From: Pseudonocardia sp. DSM 110487
GTDB taxonomy: Bacteria > Actinomycetota > Actinomycetes > Mycobacteriales > Pseudonocardiaceae
Direction: 5' to 3'
Assembly: GCF_019468565.1 (NCBI RefSeq)
Contig: NZ_CP080521.1
Coordinates: forward strand, 1,302,001-1,366,000
Length of the DNA: 64,000 nucleotides
The notes beneath the pieces were generated by a model that saw nothing but the letters and a program-made list of their open reading frames with translations, was not told the origin of the DNA and ran no database searches. The position numbers and the translations under genes are program-made. Of the stretch, positions 24,506 through 32,559 are shown piece by piece. The first letter of the stretch is position 1. Each line of letters begins with the position of its first letter.

Positions 24506-26098
24506 ATGGACGAGCTGGTCGCCGACGTCGTGGTCGTTGGGTTCGGCGCGGCGGGCGCTTGCGCCGCGATCGAGGCGGCCAGGGCAGGTGCCGACGTGGT
24601 GCTGGTCGACCGGTTCGGCGGCGGGGGTGCCTCCGCCCTGTCCGGGGGCGTGGTCTACGCGGGCGGCGGCACGTCGATCCAGCGTGCGGCCGGGGTGGAG
24701 GACTCGCCCGAGGGCATGTACGCCTACCTCAGCCGGGAGGTCGCCGGTGCGGTCTCCCCAGGCACGCTCCGCCGGTTCTGCGATGGCAGCGCCGAGATGA
24801 TCGAGTGGCTCGCCGCGCTCGGCGTGCCGTTCGAGGCGAGCCTGTGCCCGTACAAGACGTCGTACCCGACCGACCGGCACTACCTCTACTTCTCCGGCAG
24901 CGAGTCGGCGGGCGGGTTCCGGGACGCCACGCCTCCGGTGCCGCGCGGGCACCGGGTCCGTGCGCGCGGCACCTCGGGCGGCGTGCTCTACGCGCACCTC
25001 GCGCGAGCGGTGCGCGAGCTGGGCGTGCGCGTCCACCCGCAGACGGCGGTACGCGGTCTCGTGCGGGAGGGCGGGCGCGTCGTCGGCGTGGACTGCCTCG
25101 CGCTGCGCGGGGCTCCGGCCGCCGCGCACCGGGTGCTCAGCAAGTACGCGGCGAAGCCGGGCATCTACTCGCCGCCGCTGCGCCGGATCCTGCACGGCCC
25201 GGCCGCCGCCCTCGAACGCCGCTCCGCCCGGCCACTGCGGATCCGCGCCCGGCGCGGCGTGGTGCTGGCCGCGGGTGGCTTCGTCGCGAACCGCGCCATG
25301 CTCCGCGAGAACGCCCCCACCTACCGCGGCGGGCTCGCGCTCGGCACCCCCGGCGACGACGGCAGCGGCATCCGGCTCGGCGTGGCCGCAGGCGGGGCGA
25401 CGGCGAGGCTCGGCTCGGTCTCGGCGTGGCGCTTCATCACCCCGCCCACCGCGTTCCTCGGCGCCCTTCTCGTCGACGAGGCCGGGCAGCGGGTGTGCGA
25501 CGAGTCGCGCTACGGCGCGGCGGTCGGCAAGGCGTTGATCGACGGGCACTCGGGCCGGGGCTGGCTGCTCGCGGATGCCGCGCTGCTCCGGGACGTGCGG
25601 CGGCAGCTGCGCGAGCAGACGGTGTGGTTCCAGCGGTTGCAGGCCTGGTACCTGCTCGGACGGGCGCGCGTCAGCGGCGCGACCGTCGAGGAGGTCGCCC
25701 TGGCGGCGGGCGTAGACGTTGACGGCCTGCTGGCCACCGTCGCCGCACACGACGACGCGGCCCGCGACGGGCGCCCCGATCCGGCCGGCAAGCCCGCCGA
25801 GTTCGTCCGGGTGCCGCAGGAGCCGCCGTTCTCGCTGATCGATGTGTCGGTGCGGCCGAACACGTTCTACCCCTGCCCGATGCTGACGCTCGGCGGCCTC
25901 GTGGTCAACGAGGACACCGGTGCCGTCCTGCGGACCGACGGGGTGCCGGTCGAAGGGCTCTATGCGGCCGGCCGCACCGCTGTTGGCCTGTGCTCGGACT
26001 CCTACGTGAGCGGGCTGTCGCTCGCCGACTGCGTCTTCTCCGGGCGCCGCGCCGGCCGCCGCGTCGCGACGGTCGACAGAAACGAGAACGTGTTCTAA
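24506..26098 (+). CDS. FAD-binding dehydrogenase, KstD/fumarate-reductase-like
   Basis: A 530-residue flavoprotein with the Rossmann FAD loop VVVGFGAAGACAAIEAARAG, a GGASALSGGVVYAGGG block, a long middle domain, and the C-terminal GLYAAGRTAVGLCSDSYVSGLSLADCVFSGRRAG. It belongs to the KstD/FrdA superfamily but lacks the Y-x-G-x-G signature of delta-1 KstD. It may act at another steroid position, for example as a delta-4 (5-alpha) dehydrogenase. GGGAG precedes the ATG. Its last codons (NENVF-stop) are formed by a KstR-type operator that serves hsaA. Confidence 0.82.
   Translation: MDELVADVVVVGFGAAGACAAIEAARAGADVVLVDRFGGGGASALSGGVVYAGGGTSIQRAAGVEDSPEGMYAYLSREVAGAVSPGTLRRFCDGSAEMIEWLAALGVPFEASLCPYKTSYPTDRHYLYFSGSESAGGFRDATPPVPRGHRVRARGTSGGVLYAHLARAVRELGVRVHPQTAVRGLVREGGRVVGVDCLALRGAPAAAHRVLSKYAAKPGIYSPPLRRILHGPAAALERRSARPLRIRARRGVVLAAGGFVANRAMLRENAPTYRGGLALGTPGDDGSGIRLGVAAGGATARLGSVSAWRFITPPTAFLGALLVDEAGQRVCDESRYGAAVGKALIDGHSGRGWLLADAALLRDVRRQLREQTVWFQRLQAWYLLGRARVSGATVEEVALAAGVDVDGLLATVAAHDDAARDGRPDPAGKPAEFVRVPQEPPFSLIDVSVRPNTFYPCPMLTLGGLVVNEDTGAVLRTDGVPVEGLYAAGRTAVGLCSDSYVSGLSLADCVFSGRRAGRRVATVDRNENVF
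26084..26097. promoter_or_regulatory. KstR operator of hsaADCB, embedded in the upstream gene's end
   Basis: GAGAACGTGTTCTA; read on the other strand it is TAGAACACGTTCTC. It matches the core and one outer base and spans the last codons and stop of the preceding flavoprotein gene, 31 bp before the hsaA start. Confidence 0.8.
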
Positions 26099-26128
26099 TC
26101 TCAGCCGGGTCTAGGGACGGGAGCTGCT

Positions 26129-27295
26129 GTGGGCGCGAAGGTCGTCGAGGCCGTGATGGATCTCCTGCCGGCGCTGCGGGAGCGAGCGCAGGAAACCGAG
26201 GACGCCCGGCGGGTGCCGGACGAGTCGATCAAGGCGCTCGAAGAGGCCGGGCTGTTCCGGTTGCTGCAGCCCGCGCGCTACGGCGGTCACGAGGCCGAGC
26301 CGCTCACGCTCTTCACCGCGGTGCGGGCCATTGCGAGCGCGTGCGGTTCCACCGGCTGGGTCGCCTCGGTGGTCGGGGTGCACCCGTGGCAGGTCGCGCT
26401 CTTCCCGGCGCAGGCACAGGAGGAGGTGTGGGGGGAGGACCCGAACACCCGGCTGTCGTCGTCCTACGCGCCGACCGGGCGGGCCACCCTCGTGGAGGGC
26501 GGGTACCGCCTGAGCGGGCGGTGGAGCTTCTCCTCGGGGTGCGACCACGCAACCTGGGTGCTGCTGGGCGGGATCGTGCGCGACGCCGACGGCAACCAGG
26601 TCGACTTCTGCACGTTCCTGCTGCCGATCTCCGACTACACGATCGACGACGTATGGGACACGGTCGGCCTGCGCGGCACCGGCAGCAACGACATCGTCGT
26701 CGACGACGTCTTCGTGCCCGCCCACCGCGCGCTGAGCTTCGCCGACACCTCCCGGTGCCGGTGCCCCGGCCATGAGGTGAACCCGGCGCCGACCTACCGG
26801 CTCCCGTTCGGGTCGGTGTTCTCCTACGCGATCACCACGCCGATCATCGGCATGGCGACCGGCGCCTACGAGGCGCACGTCGGGTACATGCAGGAGCGGG
26901 TGCGTGCGTCCTACGCCAAGGCGAAGGCGGCCGAGGACCCGCACTCGCAGGTGCGGATCGGCGACGCGGCGTCCGAGATCGACGCGGCGTGGCTGCAGCT
27001 GGAGCACAACATGGGCGCGCTGATGCGCCACGCCACGGCAGGGGAGCGCATCCCGATGGCGCTGCGCCTGCAGGTGCGGCGCGACCAGGTCAGGGGGACA
27101 GGGCGGGCGATCTCGGCGATCGACTCGCTGTTCGAGAACTCGGGCGGCCGCGTGCTGAAGTCCGGCACGCCGATCCAGCGGTTCTGGCGCGACGCGCACG
27201 CAGGCAGGCTGCACGCGATCAACGATCCGGAACGCGCTCTTGCCATGTACGGGGCAGCCACGATGGGCCTGCCGGTCCAGGATGCGCTGGTGTGA
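26129..27295 (+). CDS. hsaA: 3-HSA hydroxylase oxygenase subunit HsaA
   Basis: A 388-residue protein with an ACAD-like fold of the flavin-dependent group D monooxygenases: ARRVPDESIKALEEAGLFRL, PARYGGHEAEPL, SGRWSFSSGCDHATWVLLGG, GLRGTGSNDIVVDDVFVP, and a C-terminal FWRDAHAGRLHAIND. Together with the reductase HsaB it ortho-hydroxylates 3-HSA to the catechol 3,4-DHSA. GTG start; it is the first gene of the unit, followed one base later by hsaD. Length is close to the mycobacterial protein (394). Confidence 0.95.
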   Translation: MGAKVVEAVMDLLPALRERAQETEDARRVPDESIKALEEAGLFRLLQPARYGGHEAEPLTLFTAVRAIASACGSTGWVASVVGVHPWQVALFPAQAQEEVWGEDPNTRLSSSYAPTGRATLVEGGYRLSGRWSFSSGCDHATWVLLGGIVRDADGNQVDFCTFLLPISDYTIDDVWDTVGLRGTGSNDIVVDDVFVPAHRALSFADTSRCRCPGHEVNPAPTYRLPFGSVFSYAITTPIIGMATGAYEAHVGYMQERVRASYAKAKAAEDPHSQVRIGDAASEIDAAWLQLEHNMGALMRHATAGERIPMALRLQVRRDQVRGTGRAISAIDSLFENSGGRVLKSGTPIQRFWRDAHAGRLHAINDPERALAMYGAATMGLPVQDALV

Positions 27296-27296
27296 G

Positions 27297-28172
27297 ATGA
27301 CAACCGCAACGGTCGACTTCGAGTCCACCAGCCGCACCGCCCAGGTCGCGCCCGATCTGCGGCTGCACTTCCACGAGGCGGGCGAGGAGCACGGCGACGC
27401 CGTCGTCCTGCTGCACGGCGGCGGGCCGGGTGCGTCGGCATGGAGCAACTTCGGGCGCAACATCCCGGTGTTCGCCCGGTCGTTCCGCACGCTCGCCGTC
27501 GACCAGCCGGGTTTCGGTCGCTCAGAGGGCCCGGTGGGCGACGCGCAGTACTTCACGCAGAGCTCCGACGCCCTGCTCGGTCTGCTCGACTCGCTGGGGA
27601 TCGAGAAGGTGCACCTGGTCGGCAACTCGCTCGGCGGCGGCACCGCGGTGCGCTTCGCCCTTCGCCACCCCGACCGAGCCGGCCGGCTCGTCCTGATGGC
27701 GCCCGGCGGGCTGTCCCTCAACGTCTTCGCGGCCGACCCGACGGAGGGCATCAAGCGGCTCTACGCCTTCGCGGCGCCACCGGGGCCGACCAAGGAGAAG
27801 CTCGGGGCGTTCCTGCGCACGCTGGTGCACGACCAGTCGATGGTCACCGACGAGCTCGTCGAGGAGCGGTTCGCCGCGGCCAGCGACCCGGCCGCGTTGC
27901 GGGCCATGGGCGCGATGGGCCGAACGTTCACCAACCCCGAGACGTACGAGGACGGCATGCTCTGGCGCGAGGCGCACCGGCTGCGCCAGCGCGTGCTGCT
28001 GGTGTGGGGCCGGGAGGACCGCGTCAACCCGCTCGACGGCGCACTCGTCGCCCTCAAGCTGATCAAACGGGCGCAGCTGCACGTGTTCGGCGGGTGCGGG
28101 CACTGGGCGCAGCTGGAGAAGTTCGAGGAGTTCAACCGCCTCGTCACGGACTTCCTGGGGGATGCATCGTGA
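27297..28172 (+). CDS. hsaD: Meta-cleavage product hydrolase HsaD
   Basis: A 291-residue alpha/beta hydrolase of the C-C bond hydrolase family. It has the oxyanion loop HGGGPGASAWSNF, the nucleophile Ser111 in GNSLGGG, Asp241 in WGREDRVNP and His269 in GCGHWAQLE. It hydrolyses the ring-A meta-cleavage product 4,9-DSHA to DOHNAA (HIP precursor) and 2-hydroxyhexadienoate. Its stop overlaps the hsaC GTG start by 4 bases. Confidence 0.95.
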   Translation: MTTATVDFESTSRTAQVAPDLRLHFHEAGEEHGDAVVLLHGGGPGASAWSNFGRNIPVFARSFRTLAVDQPGFGRSEGPVGDAQYFTQSSDALLGLLDSLGIEKVHLVGNSLGGGTAVRFALRHPDRAGRLVLMAPGGLSLNVFAADPTEGIKRLYAFAAPPGPTKEKLGAFLRTLVHDQSMVTDELVEERFAAASDPAALRAMGAMGRTFTNPETYEDGMLWREAHRLRQRVLLVWGREDRVNPLDGALVALKLIKRAQLHVFGGCGHWAQLEKFEEFNRLVTDFLGDAS

Positions 28173-29071
28173 TCCAGTCGTTGGCGTACCTGCGGATCGC
28201 GGCCACGGACGTCGCCGCGTGGCGCGAGTTCGGGCTCAAGGTGCTGGGCATGGTCGAGGGGAAGGGTGCCGACCCCGACGCGCTCTACCTGCGGATGGAC
28301 GACTTCCCGGCCCGGATCGTCATCCTGCCCGGTGAGAAGGACCGGCTGGCCGCGGTCGGCTGGGAGGTTGCCCATGCTTCCGCGCTCGACGAGGTGCGGC
28401 GCGCACTGGAGCGGGCAGGGGTGCCGTTCAAGGAGGGCACTCCCGCCGAGCGGGCCGAGCGCCGGGTCGACGAGATGATCTCCTTCGAGGATCCGACGGG
28501 CAACGCCCAGGAGGTGATCCACGGCGCCGCGCTCGAGCACCGGCGGGTGGTGAGCCCCTACGGCCACACTTTCGTCACCGGCGAGCAGGGGCTCGGGCAC
28601 ATCGTGCTGTCCACGCACGACGACGAGGCCTCGCTGCGCTTCTACCGGGACGTGCTCGGCTTCAAGCTGCGCGACTCGATGCGGCTCCCGCCGCAGCTGG
28701 TCGGCCGCCCGGCGGACGGCCCGCCCGCGTGGCTGCGGTTCCTCGGCTGCAACCCGCGCCACCACAGCCTCGCGTTCCTGCCGATGCCCACGCCGAGCGG
28801 CATCGTCCACATCATGGTGGAGGTCGGGAACACCGACGACGTGGGTCTCGCGCTGGACCGGGCGAAGCGGCGCAAGGTGCCGATGGCGGCCACGCTCGGC
28901 CGGCACGTCAACGACCTGATGTTGTCGTTCTACATGAAGTGCCCCGGTGGGTTCGACGTCGAGTTCGGTACCGAGGGGCGGCAGGTGCGCGACGACGCGC
29001 GCTGGGTCGCCCGCGAGAGCACCGCCGTCAGCCTGTGGGGCCACGACTTCAGCGTGGGCGCCCAGAAGTGA
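28169..29071 (+). CDS. hsaC: 3,4-DHSA extradiol dioxygenase HsaC
   Basis: A 300-residue two-domain vicinal-oxygen-chelate (type I extradiol) dioxygenase. Fe(II) ligands are His144 (GLGHIVLS), His214 (GIVHIMVEV) and Glu265 (GFDVEFGTEG); HHSLAF carries the second-sphere His. It cleaves the steroid catechol ring A next to the hydroxyls. Both ends overlap neighbours by 4 bases. Confidence 0.95.
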   Translation: MIQSLAYLRIAATDVAAWREFGLKVLGMVEGKGADPDALYLRMDDFPARIVILPGEKDRLAAVGWEVAHASALDEVRRALERAGVPFKEGTPAERAERRVDEMISFEDPTGNAQEVIHGAALEHRRVVSPYGHTFVTGEQGLGHIVLSTHDDEASLRFYRDVLGFKLRDSMRLPPQLVGRPADGPPAWLRFLGCNPRHHSLAFLPMPTPSGIVHIMVEVGNTDDVGLALDRAKRRKVPMAATLGRHVNDLMLSFYMKCPGGFDVEFGTEGRQVRDDARWVARESTAVSLWGHDFSVGAQK

Positions 29072-29616
29072 CGCTCGCCGCCGTCGACGCCGTTCGGTTC
29101 CGTCAGGTGCTGGGCCGCTTCTGCACCGGCGTCACGGTCGTGACGGCGGTGGACGGCGGGCGGCCGGTCGGCTTCGCCTGCCAGGCGTTCGCGGCGCTCT
29201 CCCTCGACCCACCCATGGTGCTGTTCTGCCCGGCGCGGACGTCTGCCACCTGGCGGGCGATCGAGCGGTCCGGGCGGTTCTGCGTCAACGTGCTCGGGGC
29301 GCACCAGCAGGAGCTGTCGCAGCGTTTCGGTCGCCGTGACCTCGGCAAGTTCGAGGGCGTGCACTGGGCACCTTCGCCTGCCGGTGCCCCGGTGCTCGAC
29401 GGGGCACTGGCCTGGATCGACGCCACGATCGAGACCGTGCACGACGGCGGTGACCATCACGTCGTGCACGGGCGGGTCACGGACCTGGATTGTGCCGATG
29501 GGGGCGACCCGCCGCTGTTGTTCTACCGCGGCGGCTACACCGTCGCGCGGGACGCCGCACCGGCGCCCGCCTTCGACGCGCTGCTCGGGTGGCTGGGCGA
29601 GGACGCCTGGATCTGA
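29068..29616 (+). CDS. hsaB: 3-HSA hydroxylase flavin reductase HsaB
   Basis: A 182-residue flavin reductase-like protein: FRQVLGRFCTGVTVVTAV, GFACQAFAALSLDPPMVLFCP (flavin-binding strand), SGRFCVNVLGAHQQELSQRFG, and an HHVVHGRVTDLD strand. It reduces FMN/FAD with NADH and hands it to HsaA. Gene order hsaA-D-C-B equals that of M. tuberculosis. It is the last gene of the unit; the next gene is convergent. Confidence 0.94.
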   Translation: MTLAAVDAVRFRQVLGRFCTGVTVVTAVDGGRPVGFACQAFAALSLDPPMVLFCPARTSATWRAIERSGRFCVNVLGAHQQELSQRFGRRDLGKFEGVHWAPSPAGAPVLDGALAWIDATIETVHDGGDHHVVHGRVTDLDCADGGDPPLLFYRGGYTVARDAAPAPAFDALLGWLGEDAWI

Positions 29617-29672
29617 CACCGACGAAGGCCGAGCGCAATGGCGCCGACAGACGCGCGAGGACGCCCGCCGAC

Positions 29673-30581
29673 CTACCCGCTGAGACGAACGCGGATATCG
29701 GTGTCGTCACGAAGGATGACAACCGCCAGTCGGCCGTTGGCATTCCGCTCCCCGGTGAGCAGGAGCCATCTCTCGTTCGCGTACGTCAGGAGCCGGAGGC
29801 CGGTGTAGACGTAGCGGAACCGTTCTCCTTCCGGGACTGGGCCCGGAGGCGCGACCGACCAGAGGCTCAACGATTCCTCGCTGTAGATCGTCACACCCGC
29901 TTGAGAGCCGGGATTGTCGTTGATGAACGATGCGAGGTCCTCGCCTGCGCGCTGTGAGTACACAGATGTTGCCCAGAATGTCGCCACCAGAACCGTCGCC
30001 ACCAGCAAGAGCCGAGGCAGGGTGGAGAGTGCGGGCAGCCGAGGCTCGGCCGGCGGTGGCCGCAGATGGAGAAGTCGCACACCCATCACAAGAACCACCG
30101 ATCCTGCCGCCAGCGCGAGCGCCGCAGGTACGGGTTCGGTGAGCCCCACCGTCGCACTGATACCCAGATAGTCCGGGATTCGGAGGGCTACGCGGATGCC
30201 GCACCACAGCGCGACGACTCCGGCGTAGACGAGCACGACGGACGGAACCCGCAGGACGAGAACGCGAGCATGGAACATGATGGGGTGACGCAGGCATGCG
30301 AGCTCCAGCCACAGCGCTGCCCGGCTGAGCGCGAAGAGCGCAGCCGCGCCGAGCACCAGGGCCACGGTCGGCGTGAACGCCGGTCCGGCCGCCCGGACGA
30401 GATAGTCGACCGGCTCGAGCTCCAGGATCGCGGGGTCCACTCCGAAGTAGCGGAATGCCGCGTTGGTTCGCGTCCAGCCGAAGTAGTAGAGGACGGCCGT
30501 CACGGCGGTGAGAGGTCCGGCGACCGCGGCCACCCACTCGACGAGTTTCGTGACTCTCTCCTCCGCTCGAGGAGCGGTCAT
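29673..30581 (-). CDS. Membrane protein of unknown function
   Basis: A 302-residue protein with about five hydrophobic segments (residues ~13-32, 70-90, 108-130, 148-168, 190-208), then a ~95-residue soluble C-terminal domain that begins at SVYSQRAGEDLASFIND and is probably outside the membrane. I do not recognise a family. Its ATG overlaps the stop of the upstream lipoprotein gene as ATGA, so the two are translated together and may form an envelope complex. Neither resembles a steroid gene, and no KstR-type site precedes them. Confidence 0.75.
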   Translation of the reverse strand: MTAPRAEERVTKLVEWVAAVAGPLTAVTAVLYYFGWTRTNAAFRYFGVDPAILELEPVDYLVRAAGPAFTPTVALVLGAAALFALSRAALWLELACLRHPIMFHARVLVLRVPSVVLVYAGVVALWCGIRVALRIPDYLGISATVGLTEPVPAALALAAGSVVLVMGVRLLHLRPPPAEPRLPALSTLPRLLLVATVLVATFWATSVYSQRAGEDLASFINDNPGSQAGVTIYSEESLSLWSVAPPGPVPEGERFRYVYTGLRLLTYANERWLLLTGERNANGRLAVVILRDDTDIRVRLSG

Positions 30582-30970
30582 CGCGGTGTTTCGGCCCCTG
30601 GCTCCGTTTCCGGAGCGGTAGGCGGCGGCTCGGGGGGTGGGGTGAGGTTCGGGGAGACGCCCGGGATCTCGACCGGCGACGGACCTTCCAATGTTCCCGG
30701 ATCTGGCGGTTCCATCTGCGGCTCGACGCCTGGAATCTCGACAGGAGACGCGGCCACCGACGTGTCCCGCTGCCCTGCGGTTCTCCGTTCTGACACCGGC
30801 GCGCCGAACGCGGTCTCCTCCGGAGGGCTCACGACGGCCGACAATCCGGGAATCTCCTCAGGGCCGCGGGGGCCACGGCTCTGGTCGGTACCATCGGTGT
30901 CGTCGCAGGCGGCGGTCACCAGCCCTATCGCGACCATGGCCGATGCGACGACCAATCGGTTGCGCCACAT
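30578..30970 (-). CDS. Small proline-rich lipoprotein with IPG repeats
   Basis: A 130-residue protein. It has a signal peptide ending in the lipobox VTAAC (Cys22 as lipidated residue), then a mature chain rich in Pro, Glu and Thr with no hydrophobic core. Three copies of a short motif occur: EEIPGLS, VEIPGVEP and VEIPGVSP. It is probably an unfolded surface-tethered protein. The start at MWRNR is chosen because a basic n-region and hydrophobic h-region follow at once; upstream in-frame codons are low-complexity. Coupled to the membrane protein downstream. Confidence 0.72.
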   Translation of the reverse strand: MWRNRLVVASAMVAIGLVTAACDDTDGTDQSRGPRGPEEIPGLSAVVSPPEETAFGAPVSERRTAGQRDTSVAASPVEIPGVEPQMEPPDPGTLEGPSPVEIPGVSPNLTPPPEPPPTAPETEPGAETPR

Positions 30971-31276
30971 CGTGTGCCCCCGCTCGTGACTCGAGACCGT
31001 GGTTCTCGGCGGTACTCGTTCCGACGTGCCAAGTGTTACGCCAGTGGGCTCCTGCGCATAGGGCGAAGTGCGGTGCGGCTCGGGCGGGGAAGCGGTGGAC
31101 CAGGCCGGGCGAGCCGTCACCGTCCCGTCAGCCACGACCGCCGTGCCGACGCGCTGCGCAGTGCCCCTCGGAGGTGTCGGCGCGGGCGAGCCAGCTGTGA
31201 TCGCCAGAAGTGGTGTGGCGGCGACAGATCTGTCGCTCTCACACCAGTTGTGCTGATCACGGGTGTGCGAGCACGC
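30971..31276. other. Gene-free interval with a 64-bp palindrome
   Basis: No convincing gene is visible between the lipoprotein start and the fadA5 stop. The part next to fadA5 (31197-31260) is an imperfect inverted repeat annotated separately; the rest should contain the lipoprotein promoter, but I see no clear -35/-10 pair. Confidence 0.6.
31197..31260. repeat. 64-bp imperfect palindrome centred on AGATCT
   Basis: The left half starts GTGATCGCCAGAAGTGG and the right half, read in reverse, starts GTGATCAGCACAACTGG. About three quarters of the 32 paired positions agree, including TGGTGTG and GCGACAGA. It lies 16 bp past the fadA5 stop and likely terminates that transcript; it has the look of a mobile intergenic repeat. 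Confidence 0.7.
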
Positions 31277-32440
31277 TCAGATGCGCTCCAGGATCGTGCA
31301 GGTGGCCAGCGCACCCCCGGCGCACATCGTCACGAGCGCGGTGGCGGCGTCGCGGCGCTCCAGCTCATGCAGGGCCGTGGTGATCAGTCGGGTACCGGTG
31401 CTGCCGACCGGGTGCCCCAGCGCGATGGCCCCGCCGTTGACGTTGACCCGGTCCGGGTCGGGCCGGTGCACGCTGCTCCAGGACAGCACGACGGAGGCGA
31501 ACGCCTCGTTGACCTCGCACAAGTCGAGGTCGCCGATCTTCATGCCGCTTCGGGCGAGTACGCGCTCGGTGGCCTGTACGGGCCCGTCGAGGTGGTAGTA
31601 CGGCTCGGCGCCCACCACGCACTGGGCGACGATGCGGGCTCGCGGGCGCAGGCCGAGCTCGCGGGCGCGGTCGGCGTCCATGAGCAGCACGGCGGACGCG
31701 CCGTCGGAGATCTGGGACGCGGTGCCCGCGGTGTGCACGCCGTCGTCGAGGATCGGCTTCAGCCGGGAGAGGGCCTCGAGGCTCGTGTCGCGCAGCCCTT
31801 CGTCGCGGTCCACGACCCGGCGCTCGCCGGTGGCGATCCCGTCGGCGTCGAGGACAGGCGCGTCGACCGGCACGACCTCCCGCGAGAACCGCCCCTCGCC
31901 CCATGCGCGGGCGGCTCTCGCCTGGGAGGCAAGGCCGAATCTGTCGACCTCCTCCCTGCTCAGCCCGCGGCGCGCCGCGATGCGCTCGGCGGCGACGTAC
32001 TGGTTCGGCAGGTCGATGTCCCAGTCCTGCGGCCGGGGAACCCCCGCGCTCTCCCCGACGTTGGCCCGCAGTGGCACCCGGCTCATCGCCTCCACCCCGC
32101 AGGCGATCCCCGCGTCGATCGCGCCCGTGCTGATCAACCCGGCCACGAGGTGGGTGGACTGCTGGGCGGAGCCGCACTGGCAGTCGACCGTGGTGGCGGC
32201 CGTGGTGTGGGGCAGCTTGGCGTGCAGCCATGCGGTGCGGGTGATGTTGTTCGACTGCTCCCCGGCCTGCGTGACGCAGCCGCCGATCACCTGCTCGACG
32301 AGCGCGGGATCGATCTCGGTGCGCGCGATCAGGCCCGTGAGCGCGGCGCCGAGGATCTCGGCGGCGTGCAGCCCCGAGAGCGCGCCGCGCCGCCTGCCGA
32401 TCGGGGTGCGCACTGCCGCGACGACCACTGGGTTGCCCAT
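31277..32440 (-). CDS. fadA5: Steroid side-chain thiolase FadA5
   Basis: A 387-residue thiolase with nucleophile Cys89 in VDCQCGSAQQ, the GGAIALGHPVGSTG block with the catalytic His, and the C-terminal CAGGALATC with the acid/base Cys. FadA5 removes acetyl-CoA from the cholesterol side chain. As in M. tuberculosis (Rv3546/Rv3545c) it is divergent from cyp125, and a KstR-type site lies just upstream of its start. Length is close to the mycobacterial 391. Confidence 0.92.
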   Translation of the reverse strand: MGNPVVVAAVRTPIGRRRGALSGLHAAEILGAALTGLIARTEIDPALVEQVIGGCVTQAGEQSNNITRTAWLHAKLPHTTAATTVDCQCGSAQQSTHLVAGLISTGAIDAGIACGVEAMSRVPLRANVGESAGVPRPQDWDIDLPNQYVAAERIAARRGLSREEVDRFGLASQARAARAWGEGRFSREVVPVDAPVLDADGIATGERRVVDRDEGLRDTSLEALSRLKPILDDGVHTAGTASQISDGASAVLLMDADRARELGLRPRARIVAQCVVGAEPYYHLDGPVQATERVLARSGMKIGDLDLCEVNEAFASVVLSWSSVHRPDPDRVNVNGGAIALGHPVGSTGTRLITTALHELERRDAATALVTMCAGGALATCTILERI

Positions 32441-32450
32441 GGCGCAAAGC

Positions 32451-32464
32451 TAGAACACGTTGCT
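32451..32464. promoter_or_regulatory. KstR operator of fadA5
   Basis: TAGAACACGTTGCT matches all fixed positions of the consensus except the last base. It lies 10 bp upstream of the fadA5 start, so the transcript is probably nearly leaderless. Confidence 0.78.
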
Positions 32465-32529
32465 GTTTTGAACAAGCGGACCGCGCCCGAGGCCTTCCTC
32501 TCGCGGCCCGAACTGTGCTTGACTCGACC

Positions 32530-32543
32530 TAGAACACGTTCCA
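32530..32543. promoter_or_regulatory. KstR operator of cyp125
   Basis: TAGAACACGTTCCA is a full consensus match, identical to the igr operator, 16 bp upstream of the cyp125 start. Confidence 0.88.
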
Positions 32544-32559
32544 GCTGCGGGAGGTAGCC

